From Amborella trichopoda (lineage: Eukaryota > Streptophyta > Magnoliopsida > Amborellales > Amborellaceae), in the NCBI RefSeq assembly GCF_000471905.2, contig NW_006500178.1, positions 2,870,206 through 2,934,205 of the forward strand: 64,000 nt of DNA, given 5' to 3'. Position 1 is the first letter of the stretch; each line of letters starts with the position of its first letter. The translations under genes were made by a program, and so were the position numbers. The notes under the pieces were generated by a model. The model worked only from the letters and a program-made list of their open reading frames with translations, was not told the DNA's origin and searched no databases. This document shows, piece after piece, positions 21,665-32,404 of this stretch.

Positions 21665-22046
21665 GGAAAAAGTTTATATAAAGTTGAGGATCCAAACAAT
21701 CAAATTAAGGTGCACCTCAAAATTCACTGTGGGTTCGATGTTGAAAACCCTCAAATTGATCATATCAACCCCAAGATGTATAAACTTAAAAAAATAGATT
21801 TCAAGTTTGAGAAATGGTATATCTTGTAATTCATTATCTGGGCTGTTAAGTTTCAATAATTTCAAGTGTTTATCATTACACTTGATTTACAATATTTTTG
21901 AAGATTTAAATTTTTTAATTAAATATAAAAAAAAAAATTTCAAGTCATCACAAAGATTTTTGCTATGGAAAATTCATTTTCTGATACTATTAGAGGTATG
22001 TCTTACTTTGATTGTTTAAAGACTCAACCTTATACCGATCACAACC
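21665..22046. mobile_element. MITE family M, copy M6
   Basis: 382 bp beginning ggaaaaagtttatataaag, with inverted right end ggttgtgatcggtataagg. 9-bp TSD taacaagaa/taaaaagag (7 of 9 match). Confidence 0.75.
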
Positions 22047-22320
22047 TAAAAAGAGATCTTAAGTATTTAGAAGTACGAAGCCATTGTATAATTTAGGAAA
22101 GAGAATTCGCGAGAGTCAAAGGTCTACAAACCCGTCACTTCTTGCACACGCGGACTGACAAAAGGGCTCTCCTCTTGACAAGAAAACGACTGTTAAATTC
22201 TCCCCACTAGTGAGAAGTTTATTGTTCCCGAGGGACCATATTCTAAAATCCTCCATCCCGTAAATCTTGGGTATTTCAGGAAGCACAAGTTTGTGGGTGT
22301 ATTACCTCATACAAACTTAA

Positions 22321-22518
22321 AATAAATAAAAAAATCAAAATTATAGTCCATCATCATTATCATCATTATAATTTTTTTTTTTAATTAATTGATATCAGCT
22401 ACACGAATCTTGATTTGTAAATAAATAAAAAAATCAAAATCATAGTCCATCATCATTATCATCATCATAATTTTTTTTTCCAATTAATTGATATCAGCTA
22501 CACGAATCTTGATTTGTC
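22321..22518. repeat. ~98-bp tandem duplication
   Basis: Two adjacent copies of a block running from aaataaataaaaaaatcaaaa through tagtccatcatcattatcat and gatatcagctacacg to aatcttgatttgt. They differ by only a few bases, so the duplication is recent. Confidence 0.9.
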
Positions 22519-23073
22519 ATTATCTTTTAGTGAGGCCATAAACCTTCATATGTTTTCGTACCTTTGGCCAAAAAGAAACAAAATCTTAAGATTGAAGTGA
22601 GATCTTTAAATTTCTAGGTGAGCAAATCTAAGTATGTATAAATTCTGAATATTTTTTTTCAGCAAATACTTAAATTCCAAAATTTCATACCAAGAAAATT
22701 TACCTAAACTAGTATTTGGTCCGAGGTAAGAGAAATACAGTGCGCTCCCACAGGGAGCATGCTACACTCGATGACCAGAAGTAGCTATTAACGAAAGGGT
22801 TCCTGCCTTATTCCAAGTTCCACTACCCGTGCCATTTTAGAGGACCTTGGCCATGAGCTATTATTTGAGAGTTGTTGCCCAACTAAAATTGGAGATAATG
22901 CTTTCATGTTTCCATGAAATGCGAGTCTGAAATTGAGACAAAAACTTTGACGAGTTTCTTTGATGATAGTCAAAAGAGCAAAGAGGAGAGCACCGCATGT
23001 ATGGAATATCAACGTAGATAGGAGGACTTCATATATAATTATATAAGTGTAAAATGGGGAACCATTCATTTAG
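22519..23073. other. intergenic
   Basis: No supported gene. A 93-codon minus-strand open frame (22788-23069) lacks any recognisable motif. Confidence 0.5.
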
Positions 23074-23249
23074 GATTCTACTAAGGGTGGCAATTGGGTC
23101 GGGATCCGGCCGGATCCGAAAAAATGATATAGGGCCTGGACCCGGATCTGACCCATATATATATATATATATGGAAAACTCTTCCCAATACCTATAGATG
23201 AACATGAACAGTGATTTTACCTACCCTTATCACCATCCAAACTTTATCG

Positions 23250-23573
23250 TGCGGTCACGATTGTCTAGTAGTATTTTATTTTTCATTTTTTTTCTATAAA
23301 TCGGAATGAACTAAAATTTGGAAGCTATGTACATCTTACTGAGGCGCATCTAATAAAAATATAAAAACAATTATCCGTGAAACAAATTGACCAAAATACC
23401 TCCGAAACTTTTCAGGGCTATTTTGGTCAATTTTTTTCATGTAAAATATTTGTTTTATATTTTTCAAAGATTCCTCTATTTTTTATTAATACACATTCCA
23501 AATTTCAGGTCATTCTGATTTTTTTTAAAAAATAAAAGATGAAAAACTACCATACAATCGTGATTGCGTGAAT
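23250..23573. mobile_element. MITE-like inverted-repeat element in the TA run
   Basis: The left arm (cgtgcggtcacgattgt then tttatttttca) is mirrored on the right (...aatcgtgattgcgtg preceded by aaaataaaagatgaaaaac). The interior has a gaccaaaataccnc / ttttggtcaattttt pair. Similar inner sequence (aaatatttgttttatattttt) occurs in the 39388-39788 element. Confidence 0.6.
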
Positions 23574-23583
23574 TTTGTGTAGT

Positions 23584-23585
<2 letters not shown>

Positions 23586-23624
<39 letters not shown>
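23586..23624. repeat. (TA)n microsatellite beside gap
   Basis: About 20 TA units directly before the first N-run. Another TA run at 23156-23172 and a third at 28925-28945 bracket the insertions. Confidence 0.95.
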
Positions 23625-23627
<3 letters not shown>

Positions 23628-23630
23628 TTA

Positions 23631-24088
23631 NNNNNNNNNNNNNNNNNNNNNNNNNNNNNNNNNNNNNNNNNNNNNNNNNNNNNNNNNNNNNNNNNNNNNN
23701 NNNNNNNNNNNNNNNNNNNNNNNNNNNNNNNNNNNNNNNNNNNNNNNNNNNNNNNNNNNNNNNNNNNNNNNNNNNNNNNNNNNNNNNNNNNNNNNNNNNN
23801 NNNNNNNNNNNNNNNNNNNNNNNNNNNNNNNNNNNNNNNNNNNNNNNNNNNNNNNNNNNNNNNNNNNNNNNNNNNNNNNNNNNNNNNNNNNNNNNNNNNN
23901 NNNNNNNNNNNNNNNNNNNNNNNNNNNNNNNNNNNNNNNNNNNNNNNNNNNNNNNNNNNNNNNNNNNNNNNNNNNNNNNNNNNNNNNNNNNNNNNNNNNN
24001 NNNNNNNNNNNNNNNNNNNNNNNNNNNNNNNNNNNNNNNNNNNNNNNNNNNNNNNNNNNNNNNNNNNNNNNNNNNNNNNNNNNNNNNN
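23631..24088. other. assembly gap, 458 N
   Basis: Run of N. The viral reverse transcriptase/RNase H would be expected to follow the protease here, but 458 bp is too short for it unless the gap size is nominal. Confidence 0.99.
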
Positions 24089-24551
24089 AAGTACAAAGAA
24101 ATTTTTCTTTATTCTGTAACTGACTTTTGACATTATTGATTTCCTTTAATTTTGGTTTATGAATAAAGTCAAAGTGTATTGGTACATTTTGATAATTCGA
24201 AGATATTCCTGTTTGATCTATTGATAAAGGATATAGAAGTGTAAGAAATGAGACTCCAAGTATAACTGCTTGGCTTAGTCCTTTGACCATAATAAATGGT
24301 GTATTAATACATTGGTGATTATTACAGACAGAAGCATTGGATAATTTATAATTTATAAAGAGTCTACTACCATCTGCAGTATTTAAGATTTGAGTTGTTT
24401 TGTCAAAATATTTTGATGGTACTAATCCTTCATTGATGCAATTAAGGTCAGCACCTGAGTCTATTAGAGCTGAGGTTTGGAACTGATAATCTTTTGCAAC
24501 GATTATAGTGACTTGAACAAACCATTTTTGAATCATAATTTTATCTATCAA
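24089..24551 (-). pseudogene. viral aspartic protease, cut by assembly gap
   Basis: The frame contains the retroviral-type protease core ALIDSGADLNCI and the downstream GLSQAVILGVSFL flap/helix block. It is open into the N-run at 24088. Joining to the upstream coat frame requires a frameshift between about 24550 and 24660. In caulimovirids this protease processes the polyprotein. Confidence 0.85.
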
Positions 24552-24659
24552 ATTGACAGAGGGAATTATTACCAGATGAGGTTTGGCTTCTGAAGTTTCT
24601 GGTATATCTCCTGGTGGATCAGGATTATATGTTGTAATAAGCTGATCGCGAATGCTAGT

Positions 24660-25640
24660 TCATCTGTATCTGTCTCTTGTTGAGATAGATTTTGTAATTC
24701 TAAATTCTTAATTCTATTTTTTAATTGATGTACTTCTCTTTTGACTTCTTTGATTTCTTGTTTTAAATCTGAAATAGAAAGTTCTTTATGTTGAGAGGTA
24801 TGTTGTTCACTTACTCTTTTCATAATAGAAGCAAAATTGTATTCATCAGGTGTTTTACTAATTGGAGGTGTTTTTGCTTTTGTTTTAGTTAAGGTAATAA
24901 ATTTAGTGATTACATATCTTTTTTCTTCTGGATTTGTAATTTTCTCAATAATATTTAATATTAGATTATCTTCTTGAGTAAGCATATGAAGATTATGTGT
25001 AGGTATAGGACAAGTACAATTAGTGTCTTTCATTGGATTGAATGATTCTGTATCATTAAAAAAATCTGAAGAATCATGGGATTCTGTCCATAAAAGGTCA
25101 TCATCTTGAATATGTTCTATATGTGATTCAGTTGAATCTGAGAATTCAGAATCATAATTGATTATATTATATAATTTTGATTTGATTGATTCATCTAAGT
25201 GTAATGATTCTATTTTCTTTTTTAATTTGCATTGGTGTTTGTAATGACCAACTTTTCCACATTTATAACATACTGGAAGTTTCTTTTTATTTTTTGTATT
25301 TAGAGAGAATTTGTTTATAAATTTTTGTTTAGACTTTTTATATTGTTTATGTACTTCATTGGATTTGGATTTATATTTGTCCTTTTTATATTTTTTCTTT
25401 TTCTTATATAACTTTTCAGGTGTATTTTTTCTATCTAAATGGTAACCAAATTGTTCACAAAAGTCACCAAGTTCTTTACGCTTGGTAATTTGTTGTTTAT
25501 CTAACTGTCTTTGGAGTTTAAGATTAGTACATAAGGCTAATCCTTCAGCATATATTTCTGCTGAAAGTTCTCCAAGTGTATATGCTGAGTATACTATAAT
25601 TCCATTATGTTTCTTTCTAAGTCTATATTTGACTCTCTCT
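24660..25640 (-). pseudogene. viral coat protein C-terminal part with CCHC zinc knuckle and coiled coil
   Basis: Open from about 25640 leftward. A Lys-rich basic block (about 25290-25450) is followed by the CX2CX4HX4C knuckle CYKCGKVGHYKHQC (about 25230-25275), typical of caulimovirid coat proteins. An acidic Asp/Glu/Ser stretch and a Leu/Lys heptad-like segment (about 24690-24790) follow. A single stop near 25648 separates it from the upstream coat frame. Confidence 0.8.
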
Positions 25641-25645
25641 GCAAA

Positions 25646-26344
25646 TTAGTAGAGTAGACCAGCAATAAATTTTTCTTTCCAATGGTCTAATTGACAATCT
25701 TCTCTTATTAATAATCTTGAGAAAAAGACATCCTTATACCATTTATAATGGGATAATGTGGGACAACGAAGATTAGATAGCAGATCTTCTGATCTTGCTG
25801 CCAATAAGGCTGTACTTCCTACAAAATGTAATGTAATGGTATATATTAAGGTGTTTACTGCATCACTTTTAGTATAAATTATTTCTTGATTTTGCTCATT
25901 TCTGGCGGTCCATTGTCTTGTATTGGTAAGGATTCTATTTTTAGTTTCATCATCTACATAGAAATCCCACCATCCTCTTAACCAGCCAATGAATCTATTA
26001 ACTATTGCTTTGACAACCTCTTGGTCTGGATTGCCTGCCATTTTGTTTGCAGAGACAAACATGGTCATATGTCTCATGACATCTAATATTTTTAATTTAG
26101 ATAAATCATTTATTGTCCAATTAACTATTGATCTTCCTGAATAGGAAACAACTTGTTGTATGGCATCTTTTTCAAGCTGGACATCAACAGGTGTAGGTCT
26201 TTTATAATATGGTAAAGCTGTAATTGGTTTCCATGTTTTACCATAGGCTATTCTGTTTATATCAATAGGTATAATATCCATAAAAGCATTTTCTTGGTTT
26301 TGTATGATGTCTTCTATAATTGGTTCCACTTCTTGGAGCATCAT
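25646..26344 (-). pseudogene. viral coat protein core
   Basis: A 232-codon frame with conserved caulimovirid coat-core features: FIGWLRGWWDFYVDDETK, then a TITLHFVGS block, then LSNLRCPTLSHYKWYKDVFF. It ends at a stop just before the zinc-knuckle frame. Upstream stops near 26370 and 26440 detach it from the preceding polyprotein segment. Confidence 0.8.
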
Positions 26345-26443
26345 TGTTTCATGCTCTGGTATTTTTTATTTTCCTTTATCTGAAGATTCTGGTAATGGAA
26401 CAGATATATTTGGTATAGGAATACTGAGTTTGGGAGAAAGAAT

Positions 26444-26850
26444 TCATTTAATATCTAATTGAGCTAATTTGGCTATTAACTGATCCATTAAGGTTTTATT
26501 ATTTCCACCAATATGAAATTTATTTTTATTAAGTTTTGGAGGTGGTTTGAACAGAACTGCTTTAGGAAGAGAATGAGTTACTTCCTTAGAAACTAATCTT
26601 TCTATACGTTCTGCTTGTTTTCCTAAAGACTGCATATATAAATTAGTATAATTGTTTTGTTCCACAATATAGGGAATAAGTTCTTATTTTTTACTTATTT
26701 CTTTAGGTAGGACTTTATATGGTGTAGAAATTATATCATATAGAGATTGTGGTGGTTCTCCTTTACTTGATGGGGTTACTCCTTTGAGTATTATACTTTT
26801 TTCAGGAGGGTGTGTACTAGCAATAGTAGTACCATCCGTACTAATGTATG
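26444..26850 (-). pseudogene. polyprotein linker between movement and coat protein
   Basis: Open frames around 26444-26665 and 26700-26850, in line with the polyprotein order, are separated by a stop near 26690. They carry no domain I recognise. They are Lys/Pro-rich (FKPPPKLNKNK) and likely a viral spacer. Confidence 0.5.
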
Positions 26851-26859
26851 TTTTTTCTT

Positions 26860-28222
26860 TTAAGGTTTGAAGATTATCAAATGGAGGAATGTTTTTTTAT
26901 GTTGAATGCATATTTCTTGTAACCATATAAAAAATCCTTTTGTTTCTCTTTTTTTTTTGAGAAATTTATTATATTTTTTATGAAATAAATCTATTAACCT
27001 AGGTTGGAAGGTTTGAAGATACCATTCACTAATACCTTGATTTTCTAGAGAAAGATAATCTTTTTTAAGATAATCTACATTAATTTTCTTCTTTTTTCTT
27101 GCTAACTTCTCTGCTATATATGTATCATATGTATTATTATTTATTTCTTCTTCTGTATCATCTTCTATTTGTAATGTAAGTATTTGAAATTCCTCTATAT
27201 CAGGTTCAGAAGTATATGTTGGAAGAACTACATGAACAACCGTTCTTCTCACTCCTTGTAATTGGAAGTCTGAAGATGGTGTAGGTTGTGAAGTAGAAGA
27301 AAGTATGATAACATCAGGAGTAGTATGACAAGATTTTCGAGCAGGTATTGGTGGTTTTTTATTTCTTTTCCTATTAATATGTATATCATCTTTGACTATA
27401 GACTGTTGGAATTTTATTTCAATATTTCCATCTGGATGTTCTATTGTTTGGTTTGGAATATTATTTCTAGGTGCTTCTTGGGGTTGGTTTGCATGTTGTA
27501 ATGCCCATGATTGAGGTAGAATAATATTTGACCAAGTAATTGTTTTGGGTACAATTGTATTCGATTTTCCTATATTTGTTTGAAATAATATAGTTTGATC
27601 TTTTTTATCAGCCTGCATAATATTAGGACAAAGAGTATTCATCACCTTATAATAAATTCTGTATACTATTGCTAAATTTTGAGAACCATGTATCATATTG
27701 AATCCATGAGTTTTTAAATTTCTAGATAATATATCTAATATGTTTGGGTCTGTTAAAGAAACAGAAAAATTTGGAAAGCAATTAAAATATATGGGTCCAC
27801 TACATAGGCTGGATTCTACCATACCTAGGAGTGAATCTGAGAAATTATTGTGTCTTGTATCTCTTAGGCATACAAGCACTGAAGTGTTTAACCCTAGTCG
27901 AGTTAAAGCTTTAATTGCTATTTGGATTAATCCAATGTGCAAATATTTATAATTATTCTCTTTATGTTTTTCAATAATTTTTCTTGATAGTAGTTGGAAG
28001 TCTTCTTGGTTTTGAGTTACAGATAGACTTTCTTCTACTGTTTTTATAGCATAACCTAATTTGAATTTAAATGATCCTTTATGATAAATATCTTTTATTG
28101 GTACCTTAGGAATATTCCAATTTTGGATGTGATTTTCAATATCATTAATAATAATCTCTTCTTTATTTTTAACTCTTAATGTCTGAGTAAAAGTTACAAT
28201 ATTACTATAGAAACCTAGTTAA
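26860..28222 (-). pseudogene. viral movement protein (30K superfamily)
   Basis: A long open frame (about 450 codons counting the stretch upstream of the first ATG-like codon). It contains a central block with VCLRDTRHNNF, LLGMVESSLCSGPIYFN and FPNFSVSLTDPNI, matching the 30K movement-protein core of caulimovirids. In the virus family this protein opens plasmodesmata. A basic region near KRNKKPPIPARK and an acidic region follow. It terminates in a probable frameshift near 26890. Confidence 0.75.
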
Positions 28223-28365
28223 ATTTACATCTAAGAAAGTTGGTCCGAGAGTTAAGACAAGAGACGAAAGGAAAGGTCTAGGCAAAGTACTCGCCAACGC
28301 CAGGAAGAGCCGCTTAGGGGAACACGCTGGACCCTTGATCGTCCAGATTGTCATTATCCGCAACC
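28211..28365. other. GC-richer segment interrupting the viral polyprotein
   Basis: About 150 bp (from ctatagaaacctag to about ccgcaacctac) separate two viral frames. They have markedly higher GC and purine content than the viral DNA on either side, and stops in the viral frames. Origin unknown; a filler or captured segment is plausible. Confidence 0.5.
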
Positions 28366-28869
28366 TACATTGTTTGGATTTTGATAATAAAACATTTTAT
28401 GCCATGCTTCTATATATTGGGCATACTTATAATATTTGTATGAAAAGTCAGGATTATGTAATTTCTTCCCTTGAGCAGGATTGCAGCCCCACTCATCATA
28501 AGAAAGTAATTTCTTAATCTGGATTTTGGAGTATGCAATTACTCTAGTATTTTGTTGGTAGTAATGGACAACAGATATGGATCCTGTTTCTATGAGGATT
28601 GCTTCATAATATTCTCTAGTTTTGACTCCATTGGTTGGATTCAAATGGTTTATCAGGTATAATGGAGCAAGTTTGATAGGGTCCATATTCGTATGGTGAT
28701 CATCAATGGTAATGTCCATATGATAGGCTCTTTCAATGTATGAAGAACGAGGAAAATTAGGCTTCTGGTTTGATCTGGATTGTGCTTGAGAATAAGCAGG
28801 AGTAGATGTATTAGCTTCTGGGTAAGTGATTTGGTGGATAGGAGAATTGGAAGGTGAAAGGGTTGCCAA
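28354..28869 (-). pseudogene. N-terminal block of viral polyprotein
   Basis: A 171-codon frame with TREYYEAILIETGSI, KIQIKKLLSYDEWG and a YKYYKYAQYIEAWHKMFYYQN end. This resembles the conserved region before the movement protein in petuvirus-like polyproteins. It stops abruptly at the 28211-28365 segment. Confidence 0.6.
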
Positions 28870-28924
28870 AGGCGAGAATTCACCTTCAAATGGTATTATA
28901 TTCAGTGGGCGTTTCTCGCAAATG

Positions 28925-28945
28925 TATATATATATATATATATAT
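28925..28945. repeat. (TA)n microsatellite at right edge of viral fragment
   Basis: About ten TA units, then gtatgtattt. Mirrors the TA runs at 23156 and 23586. Confidence 0.9.
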
Positions 28946-29137
28946 GTATGTATTTAACTATATTTTAATATATTTCATATTGTGACTAAAAAAATATTAC
29001 TGGAACCAGACTCGGACATAAATAGTGTTCGGGCCTAAGATTTGGACCTAGACCTAGACACTAGGGTCAAATTTTTAAACCCATACCTGGATCAAGATCG
29101 GGTCTACCCCTTGGGTCTTGGTCCATGGCCACCCCTA

Positions 29138-29566
29138 GATTCTATACTCCCTCATGAGTGTTGTGAAGATAAACTTCCTTGCATGAGTATTCTTAGGACC
29201 CTACAATTTGAGTATGTAAGGATCTCAATCAAGCCACCAACTTCAGAAACTAGGTCCACCCCTTGGGTTGGGGTTTATTGCCACCCCTAGATCTACACTA
29301 CCCCTTGGGTTTGGGTCCATTGCCCCCACTAGATTCTACACTCCCTCAAGAGTGTTTTGAAGATAAACTTCCTTGTGCAGAAATATTCTTAGGACTCTTA
29401 CAATTTGGGCATGTAAGGATCTCAATCAAGCCACCCACTTCAGAAAAATAATACACTCCCTTAGGAGTGTTTTGAAGATAAACTTCCTTGCATGAGTATT
29501 CTTGGGACCCTACAATTTGGGTATGTAAGGATCTCAATCAAGCCACCAACTTCAGAAAAATAATAC
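29138..29566. repeat. three ~115-bp direct repeats
   Basis: Units at about 29142-29252, 29337-29448 and 29453-29566 each run from (a)tacactccct(c/t)a(t/a/g)gagtgtt through gaagataaacttcctt and gtaaggatctcaatcaagcc to aacttcagaaa. Between units 1 and 2 lie two extra copies of the hAT right-end sequence (ttgccacccctag near 29290, ttgcccccactag near 29333). Confidence 0.9.
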
Positions 29567-29576
29567 ACGATCTTAT

Positions 29577-29640
29577 ATAGGAATGGAACTTGAGACGTTG
29601 TGCTATTAAAATTCAGCCTCTACTATATTGAATAAAGACC
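29577..29640. mobile_element. fragment related to the SINE-like insert at 2052-2149
   Basis: Shares taggaatggaactt, gagacgttg, gctat and agcct in the same order with 2088-2130. No TSD seen. Confidence 0.4.
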
Positions 29641-30967
29641 ATGTTGTTTCAAGTGGTTAAAACTAAGTATTTATGAACTCAAAATCCAATTATTTTTTTT
29701 GTGTTAATACTTGGTAGATGATTGTAATGTTAAACTCCAAAATTTGTATTAAAGAGGTATTTATCTAAAAAGGTTTTTTACCTAAGGAGGTAAATGCACG
29801 ACGTGTAGGAGCATAGTGTAGATGCCTAATAAATAAATAAATATATGACATTAAAGTGGTCCTCCTTGAAGAAAGGTCCAATGTACAAATAGCCTTGCAT
29901 AATTGGTAACACGAAAAAAAATAAAAAATAAAAAAATAAAAAAACCTTGGACAATACAACAACAAACTAAGAATAGAAGGAAAAGGAAAAGGGATATGAT
30001 AAAGTAAAAAAAAAAATTGAAAACAAACTGAAATGATTAAATATTAAAGGAAAATCCCAATTTTCGATTGCCTTTCTTAAATGGGTACCATTTCTTCGCA
30101 ATGTATTTGACTTTTTTCGTCATGGGGTTCTTGCGAATAAATTGTGTGCAGAATTAATTCTAATTAGTGATCTAATTTTCTTTTTGTTGATAGGGTTCTT
30201 GTCAATCTTTCTTGTCCGGAATCAATTCCCATTTCTTAGTTTGTCGCTTCTAACTCATTTACTTCCCCCAAAGCAGTGTGTCTCTAAACGGGTCGGGTGC
30301 GAGACCTAAATATGTTGATTACTTATAGCTGCCGTTTTGTGATGAAAATATCGTTAGGCAATCTTAATTGTGAATAAGGACAAAGTCCATATTATATCAA
30401 ATTCATTATATGAAATTATCACCATAGTGCATTGTATATGGAAGTAGTTGTATTTGGGTATTATTCAAATTCGATTTTATCAAAAATAAATATCAGATCT
30501 GGAGTATAAATAGGATATTAAAAGTTGAAGCAGATAAAAATATGTAAGCTGTGGGTTTTGTTTTTTTTTTTTTGATCGAAACAAGTAAAGTTTAACCAAA
30601 AATTTGAATATGGGTGCAACATCAATCGTTTTGGCCATATTTATGTCGATTTTGCAACTTTTTGTTTTAAAATCAAGTGATAAAAATCATGTATAGTTCC
30701 CCACAAGAGCGACAATGATTGGTCAGTGAATCCTCCATTTGACTCGGGCCTGACTTTGTGTGCCAAGCTTGTCGGCTTTCTTAACAAGTAGGCCTACCTT
30801 TTATTTTCTTTATTTTCATTTTATTGGCATGCTTAATGTGACATTCTTTTTCTGAAACCTCAAACCCACCCCACTTTTGGTCTAATTCCCCACAGATCAC
30901 AAAGCCTTGATCTACCCACTAATTTATGTTGTTGAAGTATGAACTGAAGTGGAGAGGTTCTATATCC
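29641..30967. other. intergenic
   Basis: AT-rich; no gene or clear repeat recognised. Confidence 0.5.
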
Positions 30968-31165
30968 TTTCACTTCCCTAGTCTCGCATGTAGAAGGCAT
31001 CCACCATGGGCCCGTTAAGCTTGTGGACTGCGAAATTCCTTGATAACACCTTTGAGGGCTCATTTAAGGTGTGTTTTCAAACAAAAATCCTAAAACTATG
31101 ACTTACAAAGAAGCCCCGAAACAAGAATGGATTCAAAGAGCAACATGACCCAACTTAGGTCGCAT
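30968..31165. repeat. ~200-bp direct repeat, left copy
   Basis: tttcacttccctagtctcgcatg through catgacccaacttaggtc. The matching right copy is at 33227-33430 at roughly 80-85% by eye. Confidence 0.8.
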
Positions 31166-31871
31166 GTGACTCATTAGGGTCATGCTGTCTTTTAGCTCCT
31201 TGCAGTTCTCCAGGAAGCAGGATGGCACGCATGTGCGGCAGAGTTGTGCACGACTCTATGGCTCATGGCATTCACCTTCCTGGAAAACTTTCCGTGAAAG
31301 TTGCTACAACGTGACCTGTTTAGGGTCACGTTGCGGGTGACTCAGGATCGTGGTGCCCTATTGGCCTAGGAATTCTTTGCTATTGTTCCGTTTTGCTTAT
31401 GGTTTCTTCTTTCTTTGCTTTTTTTTTCATTTTATATTATTTTAAAAATTCATTTTATCAACTTGTTACAAAAAAAATAATGTTCTAGGTTGTTTCCATT
31501 TTTTGTAAAACAAAGTATTAGTTGTTTTTTTTTTTTGCAAGTTTCTAAAAACTCTTTGGATCACTAGACCCTTCATCCAAAATTGTGTATTTCTTAAGCC
31601 TTAATCACCCCAAGGCACACCGCACTAGCACAAACCATACCTAGTGCTCACTTTGCTTTATGCTATATTCCTTGTTGCACATTTGCTGGGCTTTATATAT
31701 CTTTCACATTTGCACACGTGATTTCTTTCACACTAATCACATATGCATCGCAAACAAATTACTTCAAATGTTTTCTAAAACCTTCGGATCGGGTGTTCAA
31801 GTAGCATGTAGTTCCTAAAGAAAGGGTGGTTGGGAGTGTATACTATTAAAAAGAGCACCCAATTTGGATAT
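31166..31871. other. non-coding, between left repeat and hAT-like element
   Basis: Contains a gtgacctgtttagggtcacg hairpin (31310-31330). No coding features. Confidence 0.5.
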
Positions 31872-31879
31872 CTCCAACA

Positions 31880-32404
31880 CATTGTTCGCAAAATCGCCCG
31901 ATCTAACCGCTAACTGCCCGGTTAGATCGGAACCGGCTACGGTTCCGGTTTTGGGCGGTTAGGGTGATCAACCAGTATTTTAAAAAAAAAATTCAAAAAA
32001 ACGTATATAAATTCTCAAAAATAAGGAATTTGATTTATAATGCATTTTTAAATATTCTTTACATTATGGTAAAGATTAAAAATTGTTTTGGTCATTAACA
32101 CTCACTTTTATATTTTCTCATATTTTTTAGAAAATTTTAAAAATAGCCCTTGGACAATATAAAATGGGTTAAAATCCAATTTTTTTCATTAATTTTCAAC
32201 TTCATTTGAATGTGTTTTGTTTTAATTATTTTTTATATGCTTTTTCATATTTTAGTAGATTTTTTTTGTATTTTTTATTTTTTTCAACACTCTTTTGACC
32301 GTCTGTTACTTGTCCAGTTAGAACGGTTAAATCAGCCGGTTTACAGGTTAGGCCAGTTAAACCGCTTCCAAACCCATGTCCGGTTAACCGTTCCGCAAAC
32401 ACTG
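31880..32404. mobile_element. 525-bp hAT-like non-autonomous element
   Basis: Left end cattgttcgcaaaa and inverted right end cagtgtttgcggaac. 8-bp TSD ctccaaca (31872-31879) / ctccagca (32405-32412). The subterminal regions are rich in ccggtt/aaccg words in inverted arrangement; the interior is AT-rich. The same left end occurs at 63660. Confidence 0.85.

Larger units (their letters stand above)
24089..28920 (-). mobile_element. endogenous pararetrovirus fragment (Caulimoviridae, petuvirus/florendovirus-like)
   Basis: On the minus strand the order is an N-terminal polyprotein block, movement protein, coat protein with CCHC zinc knuckle, then aspartic protease. This is the order of caulimovirid polyproteins of the petuvirus/florendovirus kind. 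Frames are broken by several stops and frameshifts, a foreign-looking 150-bp segment interrupts the 5' part, and the RT/RNase H is absent or lies in the gap. The base composition (very A/T-rich, long open stretches) differs from the flanks. It is not a competent virus. Confidence 0.85.
23082..29137. mobile_element. hAT-like element containing a nested pararetrovirus fragment
   Basis: Left end taagggtggcaattggg (23082) and inverted right end taggggtggccatggac (29137) are flanked by an 8-bp TSD, gattctac (23074-23081) / gattctat (29138-29145). The outer arms share gggtc/gacc-rich sequence. The original interior appears to have been a TA microsatellite. It now holds, left to right, a ~330-bp inverted-repeat element, a second TA run, an assembly gap, the viral fragment and a third TA run. 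Confidence 0.75.

Noticed and set aside
22788..23069. 93-codon minus-strand frame
   Set aside because: No motif or splice support.
29142..29566. Possible CRISPR-like array of three repeats
   Set aside because: Units are ~115 bp, without short unique spacers, in a plant nuclear context.
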